DNA of 64,000 nucleotides from assembly GCA_001771815.1 (NCBI GenBank), contig MEPU01000008.1, positions 124,001-188,000 of the forward strand, written 5' to 3'. The first letter of the stretch is position 1; each line of letters starts with the position of its first letter. The notes beneath the pieces were generated by a model. That model did no database searches, was not told the DNA's origin, and worked only from the letters and a program-made list of their open reading frames with translations. The stretch is from Bdellovibrionales bacterium RIFCSPHIGHO2_01_FULL_40_29 (GTDB lineage Bacteria; Bdellovibrionota; Bdellovibrionia; Bdellovibrionales; Bdellovibrionaceae). The translations under genes were made by a program, and so were the position numbers. This document shows positions 1 to 8,543 of this stretch, piece after piece.

Positions 1-636
1 TTTTGCAGTTGTTAATCTCTGAACAATTTTTTTGATTTGATCAGATGAGATTTCAACAGAAGCTTTTTTTATCTCTGCTGGATCAAATCCACGCAATTTT
101 TCAACCTCTATCGGAGCTCCTTGTATATCTAATGGAATATCCAAAAAGACAGGTCCCGGACGACCTTCCATTGCAAGATAGATAGCTTTTTCTAAATGAT
201 AGCGAATATCAGTTGCTGAAGTTACCATCTCGGCATACTTGGTAACTGATTTCATTGTTGGAATCACATCAACTTCAAAAGTTCCGAACTGACGCAAGCC
301 TTGCGAACCTGTGCCTTCAATTGTTTGGGATAATTTACTTTGTCCTGAAATAAAAAGTACTGGTGACGAATCTTGATACGCGCCAACAACTGCTGTCAGA
401 GTATTTGTTCCGCCAGGCCCACTAGTCGCATAACACACTCCCAGTTGAGAAGTTACGCGGGCATAGGCGTCTGCAGCCATACCGCTGCACTGTTCATGAT
501 GATTGCAAATATATTTTAAAGTATCTTTTCGGCTGGCAGCATCCAACAAATGCATCATTCCGCCACCTGATAAAAGGAAAACAGCGCGAACGCCAATTTT
601 TTCTAAATGCTCAGCTATGTAATCGGCTACTCTCAT
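1..636 (-). CDS. TPP-dependent acetolactate synthase-like enzyme (N-terminal part)
   Basis: The first 212 codons of a thiamine-diphosphate enzyme of the acetolactate synthase family; the C-terminal part, with the GDG cofactor motif, lies beyond the window edge. I see the TPP-binding N-terminal domain: a start MRVADYIAEHLEKIGV, the catalytic-glutamate segment HHEQCSGMAADAYAR near residue 48, and ATSGPGGTNT. The ATG at 634-636 has an AGGA 5-8 bases upstream and sits 8 bp after the HpaI-type aldolase gene. In amino-acid biosynthesis this family makes acetolactate. In CDP-sugar loci a relative (YerE of the yersiniose pathway) decarboxylates pyruvate and adds the two-carbon unit to a 4-ketosugar. 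Given the CDP-dideoxysugar genes in the same operon I infer a branched-sugar role; the actual keto-acid donor is unknown. Confidence 0.85.
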   Translation of the reverse strand, partial: MRVADYIAEHLEKIGVRAVFLLSGGGMMHLLDAASRKDTLKYICNHHEQCSGMAADAYARVTSQLGVCYATSGPGGTNTLTAVVGAYQDSSPVLFISGQSKLSQTIEGTGSQGLRQFGTFEVDVIPTMKSVTKYAEMVTSATDIRYHLEKAIYLAMEGRPGPVFLDIPLDIQGAPIEVEKLRGFDPAEIKKASVEISSDQIKKIVQRLTTAK

Positions 637-644
637 GGGGATTC

Positions 645-1418
645 CTATCGCTGTACTGAAGAAGATAATTCTTTCAATACGTTTTTCATGCCGTTTCCAA
701 TTAGAAAACTGTCAACGCCTACTACTAATAAATTAGCTCCAAGTTTTGAATACTGACTTACTTCGGCAGAACTTCTTGCCATAACACCAGCCGCTTTACC
801 ATTGTCTCTGATTTTTTTAACACTGGATTCTAAAAAATCAACAAGCTCGGGGTTTTCCATATCGCCTGGTTTACCTAATGCCACCGACATATCGTAAGCA
901 CCCAAATAAACAATATCTAAATTTTCTGTTTTTAATATTTCATCCAAATTTTTCTGTGCAGAAAGGTTTTCAATAATAACACTAGTTAGTGCGAAATCGC
1001 TAGTATTCCTTTTTACTGCTGCTTGGTCTTGAAAACCGAAAGCATTCGCTCTGGTAAATGGATTATAGCCACGACATCCGTTAGGCGGATAATTACAAAG
1101 ATGTACGGCTCGCTCACTATCACTTGCATTTTGAATTTGCGGAAATATCAAACCATGAGCTCCCATATCTAAGGCGCGCTGACTGCTAACCGAGTTTAGC
1201 TCGCCGATGCGAACTAAGGCAGAACAGCCAGCAGTTTCACTAGTTCGGATAGCATTTTCTAACGACTCAAAATCAAAAAGTCCGTGTTCCAAATCAAAGA
1301 TCTGAAAATCAAATCCAGCAGCAGCGATAATTTCTACTACAGTTGCAGACGGAATAATATTCCAAATTCCAAAAGTAGGCTTTCCTGAATTGATTTTTTC
1401 CTTCAAATAATTTTTCAA
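645..1418 (-). CDS. HpcH/HpaI-family aldolase
   Basis: A 257-residue class II pyruvate aldolase of the HpcH/HpaI family, a TIM barrel that makes or cleaves 4-hydroxy-2-oxo acids with a divalent metal. Visible family segments are DLEHGLFD near residue 42, with the catalytic histidine, VRIGE near 69, VIIEN near 147, with the metal-ligand glutamate, and YLGAYDMSVALG near 171, with the metal-ligand aspartate. Length is normal for the family. It lies between the TPP enzyme (8 bp away) and the SDR gene (18 bp away) in a CDP-sugar operon, where a catabolic role is unlikely. I infer that it makes or trims a 2-keto-4-hydroxy acid used as acyl donor by the TPP enzyme. The aldehyde substrate cannot be told from sequence. 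Confidence 0.85.
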   Translation of the reverse strand: MKNYLKEKINSGKPTFGIWNIIPSATVVEIIAAAGFDFQIFDLEHGLFDFESLENAIRTSETAGCSALVRIGELNSVSSQRALDMGAHGLIFPQIQNASDSERAVHLCNYPPNGCRGYNPFTRANAFGFQDQAAVKRNTSDFALTSVIIENLSAQKNLDEILKTENLDIVYLGAYDMSVALGKPGDMENPELVDFLESSVKKIRDNGKAAGVMARSSAEVSQYSKLGANLLVVGVDSFLIGNGMKNVLKELSSSVQR

Positions 1419-1436
1419 AAATAAATCCTTACTGAA

Positions 1437-2483
1437 TTAAAGCGTGTACCACTCTATACTTCGCTTGATTGCTTCGGCTGTTGAAAAAACTGGTTTTAAC
1501 GAAAATTTAGATTCTACAAACGATGTGTCTGGGACCATAAAGTTAACCTTATCCGCATTAGCATGACCGCCTACATATAAAATTTCTTTAGGTGACACAA
1601 ATGATTCCGTTACCATTTTAGCAACATCTGCTAATTCGAAAGCTTCTGAATTGCCTAAATTATAAGTCGCTCCGCTTTCGCCATTTAAAACCAATGTTAA
1701 AACTTGGTAAGCCACATCAGCTCCATAAAGAAAACTTCGCACTGTTTTACCAGTTCCAAGAACTTTAATCGTAGTCCCTTTGATAGCATCATGAATAAAA
1801 TTATTCAAAGCCCATGGGCTTGTTAACGTTTGATGGGGGCCAATAAAAGTAAAAGGCCTAATCACAATGCTTGGAGTTCGGTACTGCTGACGGTATGCCG
1901 AAGTCAATACTTCAGAATAGATTTTTCCCGCAATGTAAGGACTTAATTCATTATTAACTAATAACAAATCACTTTCTTTGACGGGTTTAGAAATTGTATT
2001 AAAGTTTCCATAAACCAAACACGATGTTAAATTTGCAAACATTCTTAAGTCAGAAAGACGATCAGTGGCTTTTAAAATGCACTCGGTTCCCGCAGAACAC
2101 GTCGACATAACATCCACTGGATTAATGGCATGTGTTCGGTTATCGGGGCTGCCAGCACAATGAATGATATAATTTGTTTCCCGCGGTAGCTCAACAAGGT
2201 ATCTGATGTCGGTACGCTGTAATTTAAAGGCAGTCGATTCGGACAAGTGCGGAGAATTTTTTTTTAATTTTTCAAAGTCACGGTCAATAACCGTAACAGT
2301 AGTCTCAAATTTGTGATGAACATTTAGAAAATTGATCAATTCCAAAATCCAAGTTCCAACAAAGCCTGATCCCCCAGTAATGCAGACATTTGTTTTTTTT
2401 AAATGATTCAATTTGCTAATGCCTGCTTTTGAAAATAATTTTTTTAGATCTTCTTCAATAAATTGAACTTGTTTTAAGCTCAT
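1437..2483 (-). CDS. NAD-dependent epimerase/dehydratase (SDR), possible branched-sugar reductase
   Basis: A 348-residue extended SDR protein. The N-terminal Rossmann glycine motif is TGGSGFVG at residues 36-43; a SCLVYG segment and a YIAGK catalytic Tyr-x3-Lys follow in mid-protein. These are features of nucleotide-sugar epimerases, dehydratases and reductases. Its ATG overlaps the stop of the aldolase gene by 4 bp (ATGA), so the two are translationally coupled. By analogy with YerF, which reduces the keto group of the two-carbon branch in yersiniose synthesis, it may reduce the keto-sugar made by the TPP enzyme. It could instead be an epimerase; substrate assignment is inference. Confidence 0.8.
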   Translation of the reverse strand: MSLKQVQFIEEDLKKLFSKAGISKLNHLKKTNVCITGGSGFVGTWILELINFLNVHHKFETTVTVIDRDFEKLKKNSPHLSESTAFKLQRTDIRYLVELPRETNYIIHCAGSPDNRTHAINPVDVMSTCSAGTECILKATDRLSDLRMFANLTSCLVYGNFNTISKPVKESDLLLVNNELSPYIAGKIYSEVLTSAYRQQYRTPSIVIRPFTFIGPHQTLTSPWALNNFIHDAIKGTTIKVLGTGKTVRSFLYGADVAYQVLTLVLNGESGATYNLGNSEAFELADVAKMVTESFVSPKEILYVGGHANADKVNFMVPDTSFVESKFSLKPVFSTAEAIKRSIEWYTL

Positions 2484-3496
2484 GCATTAATCCCATTTTT
2501 CTTTTGCAAGTCTTTTGCGACTTCCATAATAAAATCTTCTTGGCCGGCAACAATTTTTCGTTTTCCCAGTTCAAAGAAAATATCACGAGCATCTAAATTC
2601 AATTCTTTTGCAATACGGCTAACTGGTTTCATGAACCCCGAGAACACGCCAGACAAACCACTTACGATACTAAGTGAATTAATCGTTGGTGGCGCCGGCA
2701 TTAATTCTTTTTCTGCTAAATCAGAGCAATCCAGCATTTTATAGAAATCAATTCCTGTTTCGTAACCCATACGATGAAGAACTGCGACCAACACTTCAAG
2801 TTGTGCATTTCCAGCGCCAGCACCAAAGCCGCGTGCACAGCCGTCCAACATCTCAGCGCCAGCTTCAAGCGCAGCTATTGAATTGGCAATCGCCATACCT
2901 AAATTATTATGAGCATGGAAACCAACAGGAATTGTTAAACTATTTACTAATGCAGAAATTCTTTGAGTCACATCTGTCGGCAAGTAATTTCCAGCAGAAT
3001 CCATAATTATCAAACCTTGGGCTCCGTAAGATTCCATTTTCTTAGCTTCTTCAGCTAATATTTCTTTACTTGCCATATGAGACATCATCAGCACGCCATA
3101 AACGGTTTTATTTTGATTTCTGGCGTATTCAATATGCCTTTGGGTTACATCTGCTTCTGTACAATGTGAAGCCACGCGAAAGACATCAACACCAAGATCG
3201 ATGGCTTTTTTCATATCTTTATCAATTGTCGCAAACCCAGGAATCATATGAATTCCTAATTTTGATTTTTTTAAATTTTCGCGTGCTGTTTTTAAAGTTA
3301 ATTCATCAGAACAAGCCGATTCACCTAATTGCAATGATGAAGCACCAATTCCATTACCGTGCCCGACTTCAACAATTGGGATTCCCGCATTGTCAGCAGC
3401 TTTGCAATAAGCGGCAATCTGATCAGCCTTAAGTTGGTGACGAATAGCGTGGTTTCCGTCGCGAAGCGTGGGATCACTGATTAAAACCTTTTTCAT
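2480..3496 (-). CDS. 4-hydroxy-2-oxovalerate aldolase-like protein (DmpG/MhpE family)
   Basis: A 338-residue DRE-TIM aldolase. It shows TLRDGNHA at residues 10-17 (Arg12, Asp13 metal ligand, His16 base) and GFHAHNNLG at 192-200 (metal ligands His194 and His196), plus the C-terminal helical domain that contacts the dehydrogenase partner in DmpFG/BphIJ. The family reversibly joins pyruvate and an aldehyde, classically acetaldehyde, to 4-hydroxy-2-oxoacid. It is followed 29 bp upstream in the operon by its normal partner, the acylating aldehyde dehydrogenase. No aromatic-degradation genes are nearby. I infer use in the synthetic direction to make 4-hydroxy-2-oxopentanoate for sugar branching. 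Confidence 0.88.
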   Translation of the reverse strand: MKKVLISDPTLRDGNHAIRHQLKADQIAAYCKAADNAGIPIVEVGHGNGIGASSLQLGESACSDELTLKTARENLKKSKLGIHMIPGFATIDKDMKKAIDLGVDVFRVASHCTEADVTQRHIEYARNQNKTVYGVLMMSHMASKEILAEEAKKMESYGAQGLIIMDSAGNYLPTDVTQRISALVNSLTIPVGFHAHNNLGMAIANSIAALEAGAEMLDGCARGFGAGAGNAQLEVLVAVLHRMGYETGIDFYKMLDCSDLAEKELMPAPPTINSLSIVSGLSGVFSGFMKPVSRIAKELNLDARDIFFELGKRKIVAGQEDFIMEVAKDLQKKNGINA

Positions 3497-3525
3497 ACAC
3501 GTTCCTTATTTATCGTTACAGAAGT

Positions 3526-4395
3526 TTATTTGTTCTTCATTGTAGCATATTCTTCTGCCATAGCTACTGCCGCACAATTAATAATATCTAAGTTTCCTGC
3601 ATATTCAGGCAGAAAATCTCCAAGGCCTTTAACTCTGATAGTTATAAAAATACGACCATCTTCTACTACAGGACCGACTAAGATTTCATAGCCGGGAACA
3701 TAACGTTTTACCGATGTAACTAAGTGATCTAAAACTGGTTTTAAGGCTTCAATATCTGGAGTAGCCACTTTAGCCATAATTGTAGTTTGCATATTGATAC
3801 AAGGAACCGCGGGATTTAAATTTAAGATAGCCTTTGTTCTTTTTGCTCCAGAGAATCTTTTAATGCCTTCTTCAGTCGTATGAATATACTCATCCAAATT
3901 TGATCGCGTTGCAGGACCAGCACTTTTAGAAGCAATAGCTGAAACAACTTCGATATAGTCGATATCTTTTTGAGTTTGCCCAATAGCATAGGCCACTGGA
4001 ATAGAAGCTTGTCCACCACATGTGATCATATTAACGTTCTGATGATCTAAGCTTTCTTTAAGATTAACTGCCGGAACACACATTGTGCCAATTTTAGCCG
4101 GAGTCAAATCAATTACAAATTTACCCAAGGCTCGTAAAATCGGAGCATGCTCAAAGTGACTTGCCGCAGATGTTGCATCGAATACGATATCACAGCAATC
4201 AGGGTTGTTTTTGATGAAATCAATTCCATCGGCAGAAACGCGAACACCTAATGAAAGTGCTTTTTGAATTCCCTGAGAACCTAAGTTTCGACCGATAAAA
4301 GCACCACATACAAGTTGTTTTGAGCGAAGCACTTTTATCAAAAGATCTGTACCAATATTACCGCTACCAATAATAGCTATTTTCATTTTTTCCAT
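3526..4395 (-). CDS. Acylating acetaldehyde dehydrogenase (DmpF/BphJ family)
   Basis: A 289-residue NAD-dependent CoA-acylating aldehyde dehydrogenase that interconverts acetyl-CoA and acetaldehyde. The Rossmann loop GSGNIG is at residues 10-15 and the catalytic cysteine is Cys126 in TCGGQAS, as in DmpF. Family members form a heterotetramer with the aldolase and channel the aldehyde; the aldolase gene follows after 29 bp. The start is either Met1 or Met4 (position 4386); a GGA stretch lies 5 bp before Met4, and AGGA lies 11 bp before Met1. In the CDP-sugar context I infer acetyl-CoA reduction feeding acetaldehyde to the aldolase. Confidence 0.9.
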   Translation of the reverse strand: MEKMKIAIIGSGNIGTDLLIKVLRSKQLVCGAFIGRNLGSQGIQKALSLGVRVSADGIDFIKNNPDCCDIVFDATSAASHFEHAPILRALGKFVIDLTPAKIGTMCVPAVNLKESLDHQNVNMITCGGQASIPVAYAIGQTQKDIDYIEVVSAIASKSAGPATRSNLDEYIHTTEEGIKRFSGAKRTKAILNLNPAVPCINMQTTIMAKVATPDIEALKPVLDHLVTSVKRYVPGYEILVGPVVEDGRIFITIRVKGLGDFLPEYAGNLDIINCAAVAMAEEYATMKNK

Positions 4396-4462
4396 TCGGC
4401 GAATGTTCCTATTTCAAGCGGTTAAGGTCAAGTTAATCTGCATCGCTAGCTATACCGTGCGC

Positions 4463-5533
4463 TTAAGCTTTCTCGTATTGTAGTATCTGTTCCAAACAAA
4501 TTTCTTGAACAGGTCGCCCATCTATACGTTGTAAATGCCACTGTACTGTTTTTTCTAATGCTTGCTCAACACTCCAGCAAGGATTCCACCCTAAAGTTGA
4601 ATTTGCCTTAGCACAGTCCAGTTTTAAAAAGTGCGCTTCATGCAACTGAGTTTCAGATCTAATAATTTCATACTGAATTTTCTGATTCCAGTAAGAATTC
4701 ATTTTAATAATTATATTTTCAACATCACAACTTTCGTCGACATGGGGACCAAAATTAAAACCTTCTGCAAACTTATCACCGTGGTTGAACAGATGTTCAG
4801 TTAAAGACAAATAGCCACCCACAGGCTCTAATACATGCTGCCATGGTCTTAACGATTTTGGATTTCGAATAATTAGTTTTTTGTTATTTAACACCGATCG
4901 AACGATATCAGGAACTAATCTGTCTTCAGCCCAATCTCCGCCGCCGATAACATTTCCGGCCCGTCCACTTGCAACTAAAACATCTTCTTTAGCAAAAAAA
5001 GATTTTCGATAAGCCGAGGTGATTAACTCTGAGCACCCTTTGCTGTTACTATAAGGATCGTGACCACCCATGGCTTCATCTTCACGATACCCCGCTAAAC
5101 GTTCGTGATTCTCGTAGCATTTATCACTAGTCACATTCAAAACGGTTTTTACACTTTTTGCAGCCCGAACAGCCTCAAAAAGATGAACCGTTCCCATAAC
5201 ATTCGTCATGTATGTTTCAACTGGATTGTTGTATGAATAACGAACCAATGGTTGAGCCGCCATGTGAATGACGATTTCTGGTTTTACTTCGCAAACTACT
5301 TTTTTCAAATTTTCTAAATCGCGAATATCACCAACCCGGGAATCCATATTCTTTGCCACCCCAGCTTCTTCAAATAAAGATGGATTAGTTGGCGCAGCTA
5401 ACGCATACCCCGTAACATTGGCACCCGCCTTTGTTAACCAAAGCGAAGTCCAGCTTCCCTTGAATCCCGTGTGCCCCGTAAGAAAGACTTTTTTCCCTGA
5501 CCAAAAATTGGGGTTCACTACATTTTTTGCCAT
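4463..5533 (-). CDS. rfbG: CDP-glucose 4,6-dehydratase
   Basis: A 356-residue extended SDR that converts CDP-D-glucose to CDP-4-dehydro-6-deoxy-D-glucose. The motif TGHTGFKGSW is near the N-terminus; TSDKCYENHE and the YSNSK catalytic Tyr-x3-Lys are typical of RfbG/DdhB. I chose the ATG at 5531-5533 because it has AGGA 8 bases before it and lies 8 bp after the rfbF stop. A longer in-frame start at 5578 would overlap rfbF by 37 bp and add 15 unconserved residues. It is the second gene of the leftward CDP-sugar operon. Assignment is strong because rfbF and rfbH flank it. Confidence 0.95.
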   Translation of the reverse strand: MAKNVVNPNFWSGKKVFLTGHTGFKGSWTSLWLTKAGANVTGYALAAPTNPSLFEEAGVAKNMDSRVGDIRDLENLKKVVCEVKPEIVIHMAAQPLVRYSYNNPVETYMTNVMGTVHLFEAVRAAKSVKTVLNVTSDKCYENHERLAGYREDEAMGGHDPYSNSKGCSELITSAYRKSFFAKEDVLVASGRAGNVIGGGDWAEDRLVPDIVRSVLNNKKLIIRNPKSLRPWQHVLEPVGGYLSLTEHLFNHGDKFAEGFNFGPHVDESCDVENIIIKMNSYWNQKIQYEIIRSETQLHEAHFLKLDCAKANSTLGWNPCWSVEQALEKTVQWHLQRIDGRPVQEICLEQILQYEKA

Positions 5534-5541
5534 GCTAGTTC

Positions 5542-6309
5542 CTACCAAACTTTCCATGGAGCACGTCCTGACTGCCAACTTTCTTCAAGAAAATTTTTGT
5601 CTCGTAGCGTGTCCATAGGTTGCCAAAAGCCATTATGGAAAAAAGAATGCAATTGCTTTTGAGTGGCCAATTTTTCAAGTGGTTCTTTTTCGAAAATCGT
5701 TTGGTCATTCGCAATTAATTCTAGAACTTTAGAATTAAGAACGAAAAATCCACCATTAATCCAATTACCGTCTCCGGCTGGTTTTTCTTTGAATGATTCA
5801 ATCACAGTGCCATTTAGCCCTAAAGCACCAAATCTGCCCGGTGGTTGTGTCGCTGTCATAGTAGCCAGACCGCCATGTGATTTATGAAATTCAATTAATT
5901 CTTTTATATTCACATCAGCTACACCATCGCCATAAGTAAGACAGAAATCATCGTTACCAATATGTTCTTTAACGCGCTTAATGCGACCACCTGTCATCGT
6001 TCCTTCACCCGTATCAACCAAAGTCACTTTCCAAGGCTCCGACGAATTTTGGTGAACTTGCATCGAGTTATCTTTCAAATCAAAAGTCACATCAGAATTA
6101 TGTAAAAAATAATTCGCAAAGTATTCTTTGATGACATAACCCTTATAACCACAAAGAATCACAAACTCATTCAACCCATAATGTGAATAGATTTTCATGA
6201 TATGCCACAAAATTGGCTTACCACCGACCTCAATCATCGGTTTAGGTTTTAAATGGCTCTCTTCACTAATACGCGTGCCGAATCCGCCAGCTAATAATAA
6301 GACCTTCAT
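5542..6309 (-). CDS. rfbF: Glucose-1-phosphate cytidylyltransferase
   Basis: A 255-residue nucleotidyltransferase that makes CDP-D-glucose from CTP and glucose 1-phosphate, the entry step of CDP-3,6-dideoxyhexose synthesis. The signature LLAGGFGTRISEES at residues 4-17, with PKPMIEVGGKPILWHIMK following, is characteristic of RfbF/DdhA. Length matches the family. It is the first gene of the leftward operon, transcribed away from rfbH, with a good promoter candidate at 6332-6360. Confidence 0.96.
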   Translation of the reverse strand: MKVLLLAGGFGTRISEESHLKPKPMIEVGGKPILWHIMKIYSHYGLNEFVILCGYKGYVIKEYFANYFLHNSDVTFDLKDNSMQVHQNSSEPWKVTLVDTGEGTMTGGRIKRVKEHIGNDDFCLTYGDGVADVNIKELIEFHKSHGGLATMTATQPPGRFGALGLNGTVIESFKEKPAGDGNWINGGFFVLNSKVLELIANDQTIFEKEPLEKLATQKQLHSFFHNGFWQPMDTLRDKNFLEESWQSGRAPWKVW

Positions 6310-6331
6310 AGTTTATCCTTACTAAACGGAA

Positions 6332-6360
6332 ATTTTATGAAATTTACTTCCTAGTGACAA
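6332..6360 (-). promoter_or_regulatory. Candidate promoter of the leftward CDP-sugar operon
   Basis: Sigma70-like elements on the minus strand: -35 TTGTCA (6360-6355), 17 bp spacer, -10 TAAAAT (6337-6332), each five of six bases from consensus, followed by the rfbF ATG at 6309. The -35 overlaps the -35 of the rightward rfbH promoter. Confidence 0.5.
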
Positions 6361-6383
6361 CCATTTTGATTAACTGATATATT
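6354..6383 (+). promoter_or_regulatory. Candidate promoter of rfbH
   Basis: Rightward elements GTGACA (6354-6359), 18 bp spacer and TATATT (6378-6383), 22 bp before the rfbH start codon, which has a strong GGAGG ribosome site. The -35 shares its base pairs with the opposing rfbF promoter. Confidence 0.45.
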
Positions 6384-6405
6384 TTTGTTTTTTTGGAGGT
6401 AAAAT

Positions 6406-7755
6406 ATGTCAAATGATACTCAAAGTGTAAGCGAATCTCGATTGGCCTTACTGGCTGCTGCACGCGAGGTTTTCAAAAAAGAAAATCCACCCAAAATATT
6501 TACTCCTGGTGAAACCTATATTCCCGTAACAGCAAAAGTTGTAGATGAAGCAGACTTATCGTTGCTGATTGACGCATCGCTCGACATGTGGCTCACAGCA
6601 GGTCGTTATGCGCGACAGTTTGAGAGTGAATTCGGCAAGTATTTTGGCAGATCCACCAAGTCCCTTTTAGTCAATAGCGGCTCTAGTGCTAACTTAGTAG
6701 CCATTAGCTCTCTAGGCTCTCCAGAGTTGGCAAAAATTGAAGGCCTGCAACCACTTCTCCCTGGTGATGAAATTATCACTGTTGCAGCCGGATTTCCAAC
6801 AACAGTAAACCCAATTCTTCAAAACGGTTGGGTACCTGTCTTTGTTGATATCGATGAGACCACTTTAAATGCACTTCCTGAAAAAATTATGGCAGCAAAA
6901 ACACCTCGAACGCGAGCGGTTGTCTTGGCACACAGCTTGGGAAATCCATACCGTGCTGACATCATTGCTGACTGGTGTAAAAAAGAAGGATTATTTTTAA
7001 TCGAAGATTGCTGTGATGCTCTTGGTGCCACAATCAAAAATAAGCCCGTTGGTAGCTTTGGTGAATATTCAACCAGTAGCTTTTATCCAGCACACCATAT
7101 TACAATGGGTGAAGGCGGAGCCGTCATGTCAAAAGATGGACGCTTTAAAAAAATTGCCGAAAGTATTCGCGATTGGGGTCGCGACTGCTGGTGTGAACCC
7201 GGTGTCGATAACACTTGCAAAAAACGATTTGGTTGGACTTTAGGTGATTTGCCGCCGGGATACGACCACAAGTATGTCTACTCGCATATAGGTTACAATT
7301 TAAAAGTCACTGATATGCAGGCTGCCCTTGGCGTTTCTCAATTAGCAAAAGTAGATCACTTTGTTTCAGTGCGACGTGCAAACTGGCAATATCTTTTTGA
7401 TGGCATCCAATCATCAGCTATTTTAAAAGAAAATTTCAAACCAATTCTAGCAACTGCCGAAACCAACCCCAGCTGGTTTGGTTTCCCAATGTATGCCCAT
7501 CCACGCCTGAACCGTGAAAAAATTGTTGCCACACTTGAACAGCGTAAAGTAGGAACTCGTCTCTTTTTTGCGGGTAATTTGACAAAACAACCAGCCTATA
7601 AAAATACAAATTACCGGATTCATGGTGATTTAAGCACTACTAATAAAGTCATGAACTCATTATTTTGGATTGGTGTCCACCCGGCTCTAGATAAACAAAA
7701 AATGAATTATATGCTAGAGCAACTTGAGCATGTCACAAAGCACTGTACGACATGA
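6406..7755 (+). CDS. rfbH: CDP-4-dehydro-6-deoxyglucose 3-dehydrase (E1)
   Basis: A 449-residue PLP enzyme of the DegT/DnrJ fold that removes the C3 hydroxyl of CDP-4-keto-6-deoxyglucose. The usual PLP-binding lysine is replaced by His230 in PAHHITMGEGG, the hallmark of this dehydrase. Cys261, Cys263 and Cys271 (DCWCEP...DNTC) together with a cysteine at 202-203 match the spacing of the [2Fe-2S] ligands of the Yersinia E1 enzyme. The partner reductase E3 (DdhD/AscD type) is not in the window and may lie left of position 1. RBS GGAGG precedes the ATG. It is divergent from rfbFG and overlaps the next glycosyltransferase by 4 bp. Confidence 0.96.
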   Translation: MSNDTQSVSESRLALLAAAREVFKKENPPKIFTPGETYIPVTAKVVDEADLSLLIDASLDMWLTAGRYARQFESEFGKYFGRSTKSLLVNSGSSANLVAISSLGSPELAKIEGLQPLLPGDEIITVAAGFPTTVNPILQNGWVPVFVDIDETTLNALPEKIMAAKTPRTRAVVLAHSLGNPYRADIIADWCKKEGLFLIEDCCDALGATIKNKPVGSFGEYSTSSFYPAHHITMGEGGAVMSKDGRFKKIAESIRDWGRDCWCEPGVDNTCKKRFGWTLGDLPPGYDHKYVYSHIGYNLKVTDMQAALGVSQLAKVDHFVSVRRANWQYLFDGIQSSAILKENFKPILATAETNPSWFGFPMYAHPRLNREKIVATLEQRKVGTRLFFAGNLTKQPAYKNTNYRIHGDLSTTNKVMNSLFWIGVHPALDKQKMNYMLEQLEHVTKHCTT

Positions 7756-8543
7756 TAGATCTTGCTGTTTTTATCTTAAGTTACAACAGAGCTGAATATT
7801 TAAAAGCAGCAATTGAATCTATTTTGCAGCAGTCGTATCCGCATTTCAAAATTATAATTTCTGACAACTCCACGACAGATGATGTCCAGAACTCTCTTTC
7901 TGAATTTGCAACAAATTCTCGAGTTTCAGTGATTCGTCGTTCACCATCGCTAAATAATATCGATCATTTTAATTGTGTCCTTTCCGAAGCCCAGAAATAT
8001 CCCCACTTTATGATGTTTCATGATGATGATCTGATGTTAAATGGATGTATTGAAAAAATGATGGCCGTGATTAAATCTCATGACGGTATTTCTGCTGTCG
8101 GATGCAATGCCTTCATTAAAACACAGATTGATTCATCTAAAATTTTCAATCCAAATTTAACAGAAAACTTGATGATCTCAACACCCAAACAGTTGATTCA
8201 GCATTATTTGAATCCTAATTTAAGCCATATACCATTTCCATTTTATATTTATAATTCGAAAGCCACTCAACTGTTGATTATGGATAAAACCCAAGGTGGA
8301 AAACATTGTGATTTGTCTTTTTTATGTCAAGTCGTAGAAAAAAGTCCACTCTTTTGGTTGGCTGAACCCTTAGCACTTTATCGTCGTCATAGTCATAACG
8401 ATTCAGGTTCAATCAACATGAAGGATATCTTTTCATTAGCAAAATTTATTTTAAATCGATATCACACTGGCTACTGGCGATTATCTATTTTTATATTCAA
8501 AAGTTTTTTGCTTTATTTAAAATCAATTTTTTTTAAGAAATAA
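7752..8543 (+). CDS. Family 2 glycosyltransferase
   Basis: A 263-residue GT-A glycosyltransferase. The start LAVFILSYNRAEYLKAAIESIL is typical of GT2 (nucleotide-binding strand and helix), IIISDNST follows near residue 36 and the metal-binding acidic motif is MFHDDDLM near 96. It is coupled to rfbH by an ATGA overlap, so it probably transfers the CDP-derived sugar or a neighbouring unit of the polysaccharide repeat. Acceptor and donor are unknown. Its 3' end overlaps the convergent flippase gene by 31 bp. Confidence 0.85.
   Translation: MIDLAVFILSYNRAEYLKAAIESILQQSYPHFKIIISDNSTTDDVQNSLSEFATNSRVSVIRRSPSLNNIDHFNCVLSEAQKYPHFMMFHDDDLMLNGCIEKMMAVIKSHDGISAVGCNAFIKTQIDSSKIFNPNLTENLMISTPKQLIQHYLNPNLSHIPFPFYIYNSKATQLLIMDKTQGGKHCDLSFLCQVVEKSPLFWLAEPLALYRRHSHNDSGSINMKDIFSLAKFILNRYHTGYWRLSIFIFKSFLLYLKSIFFKK

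Noticed and set aside
1-636. ilvB acetolactate synthase for branched amino acids
   Set aside because: No ilvN, ilvC or leu genes are near, and the gene is coupled to polysaccharide genes.
2480-4395. Aromatic-degradation (meta-cleavage) gene pair
   Set aside because: The dehydrogenase and aldolase match DmpF and DmpG, but no ring-cleavage, hydratase or decarboxylase genes are present and the operon is full of CDP-sugar genes; a biosynthetic role fits better.
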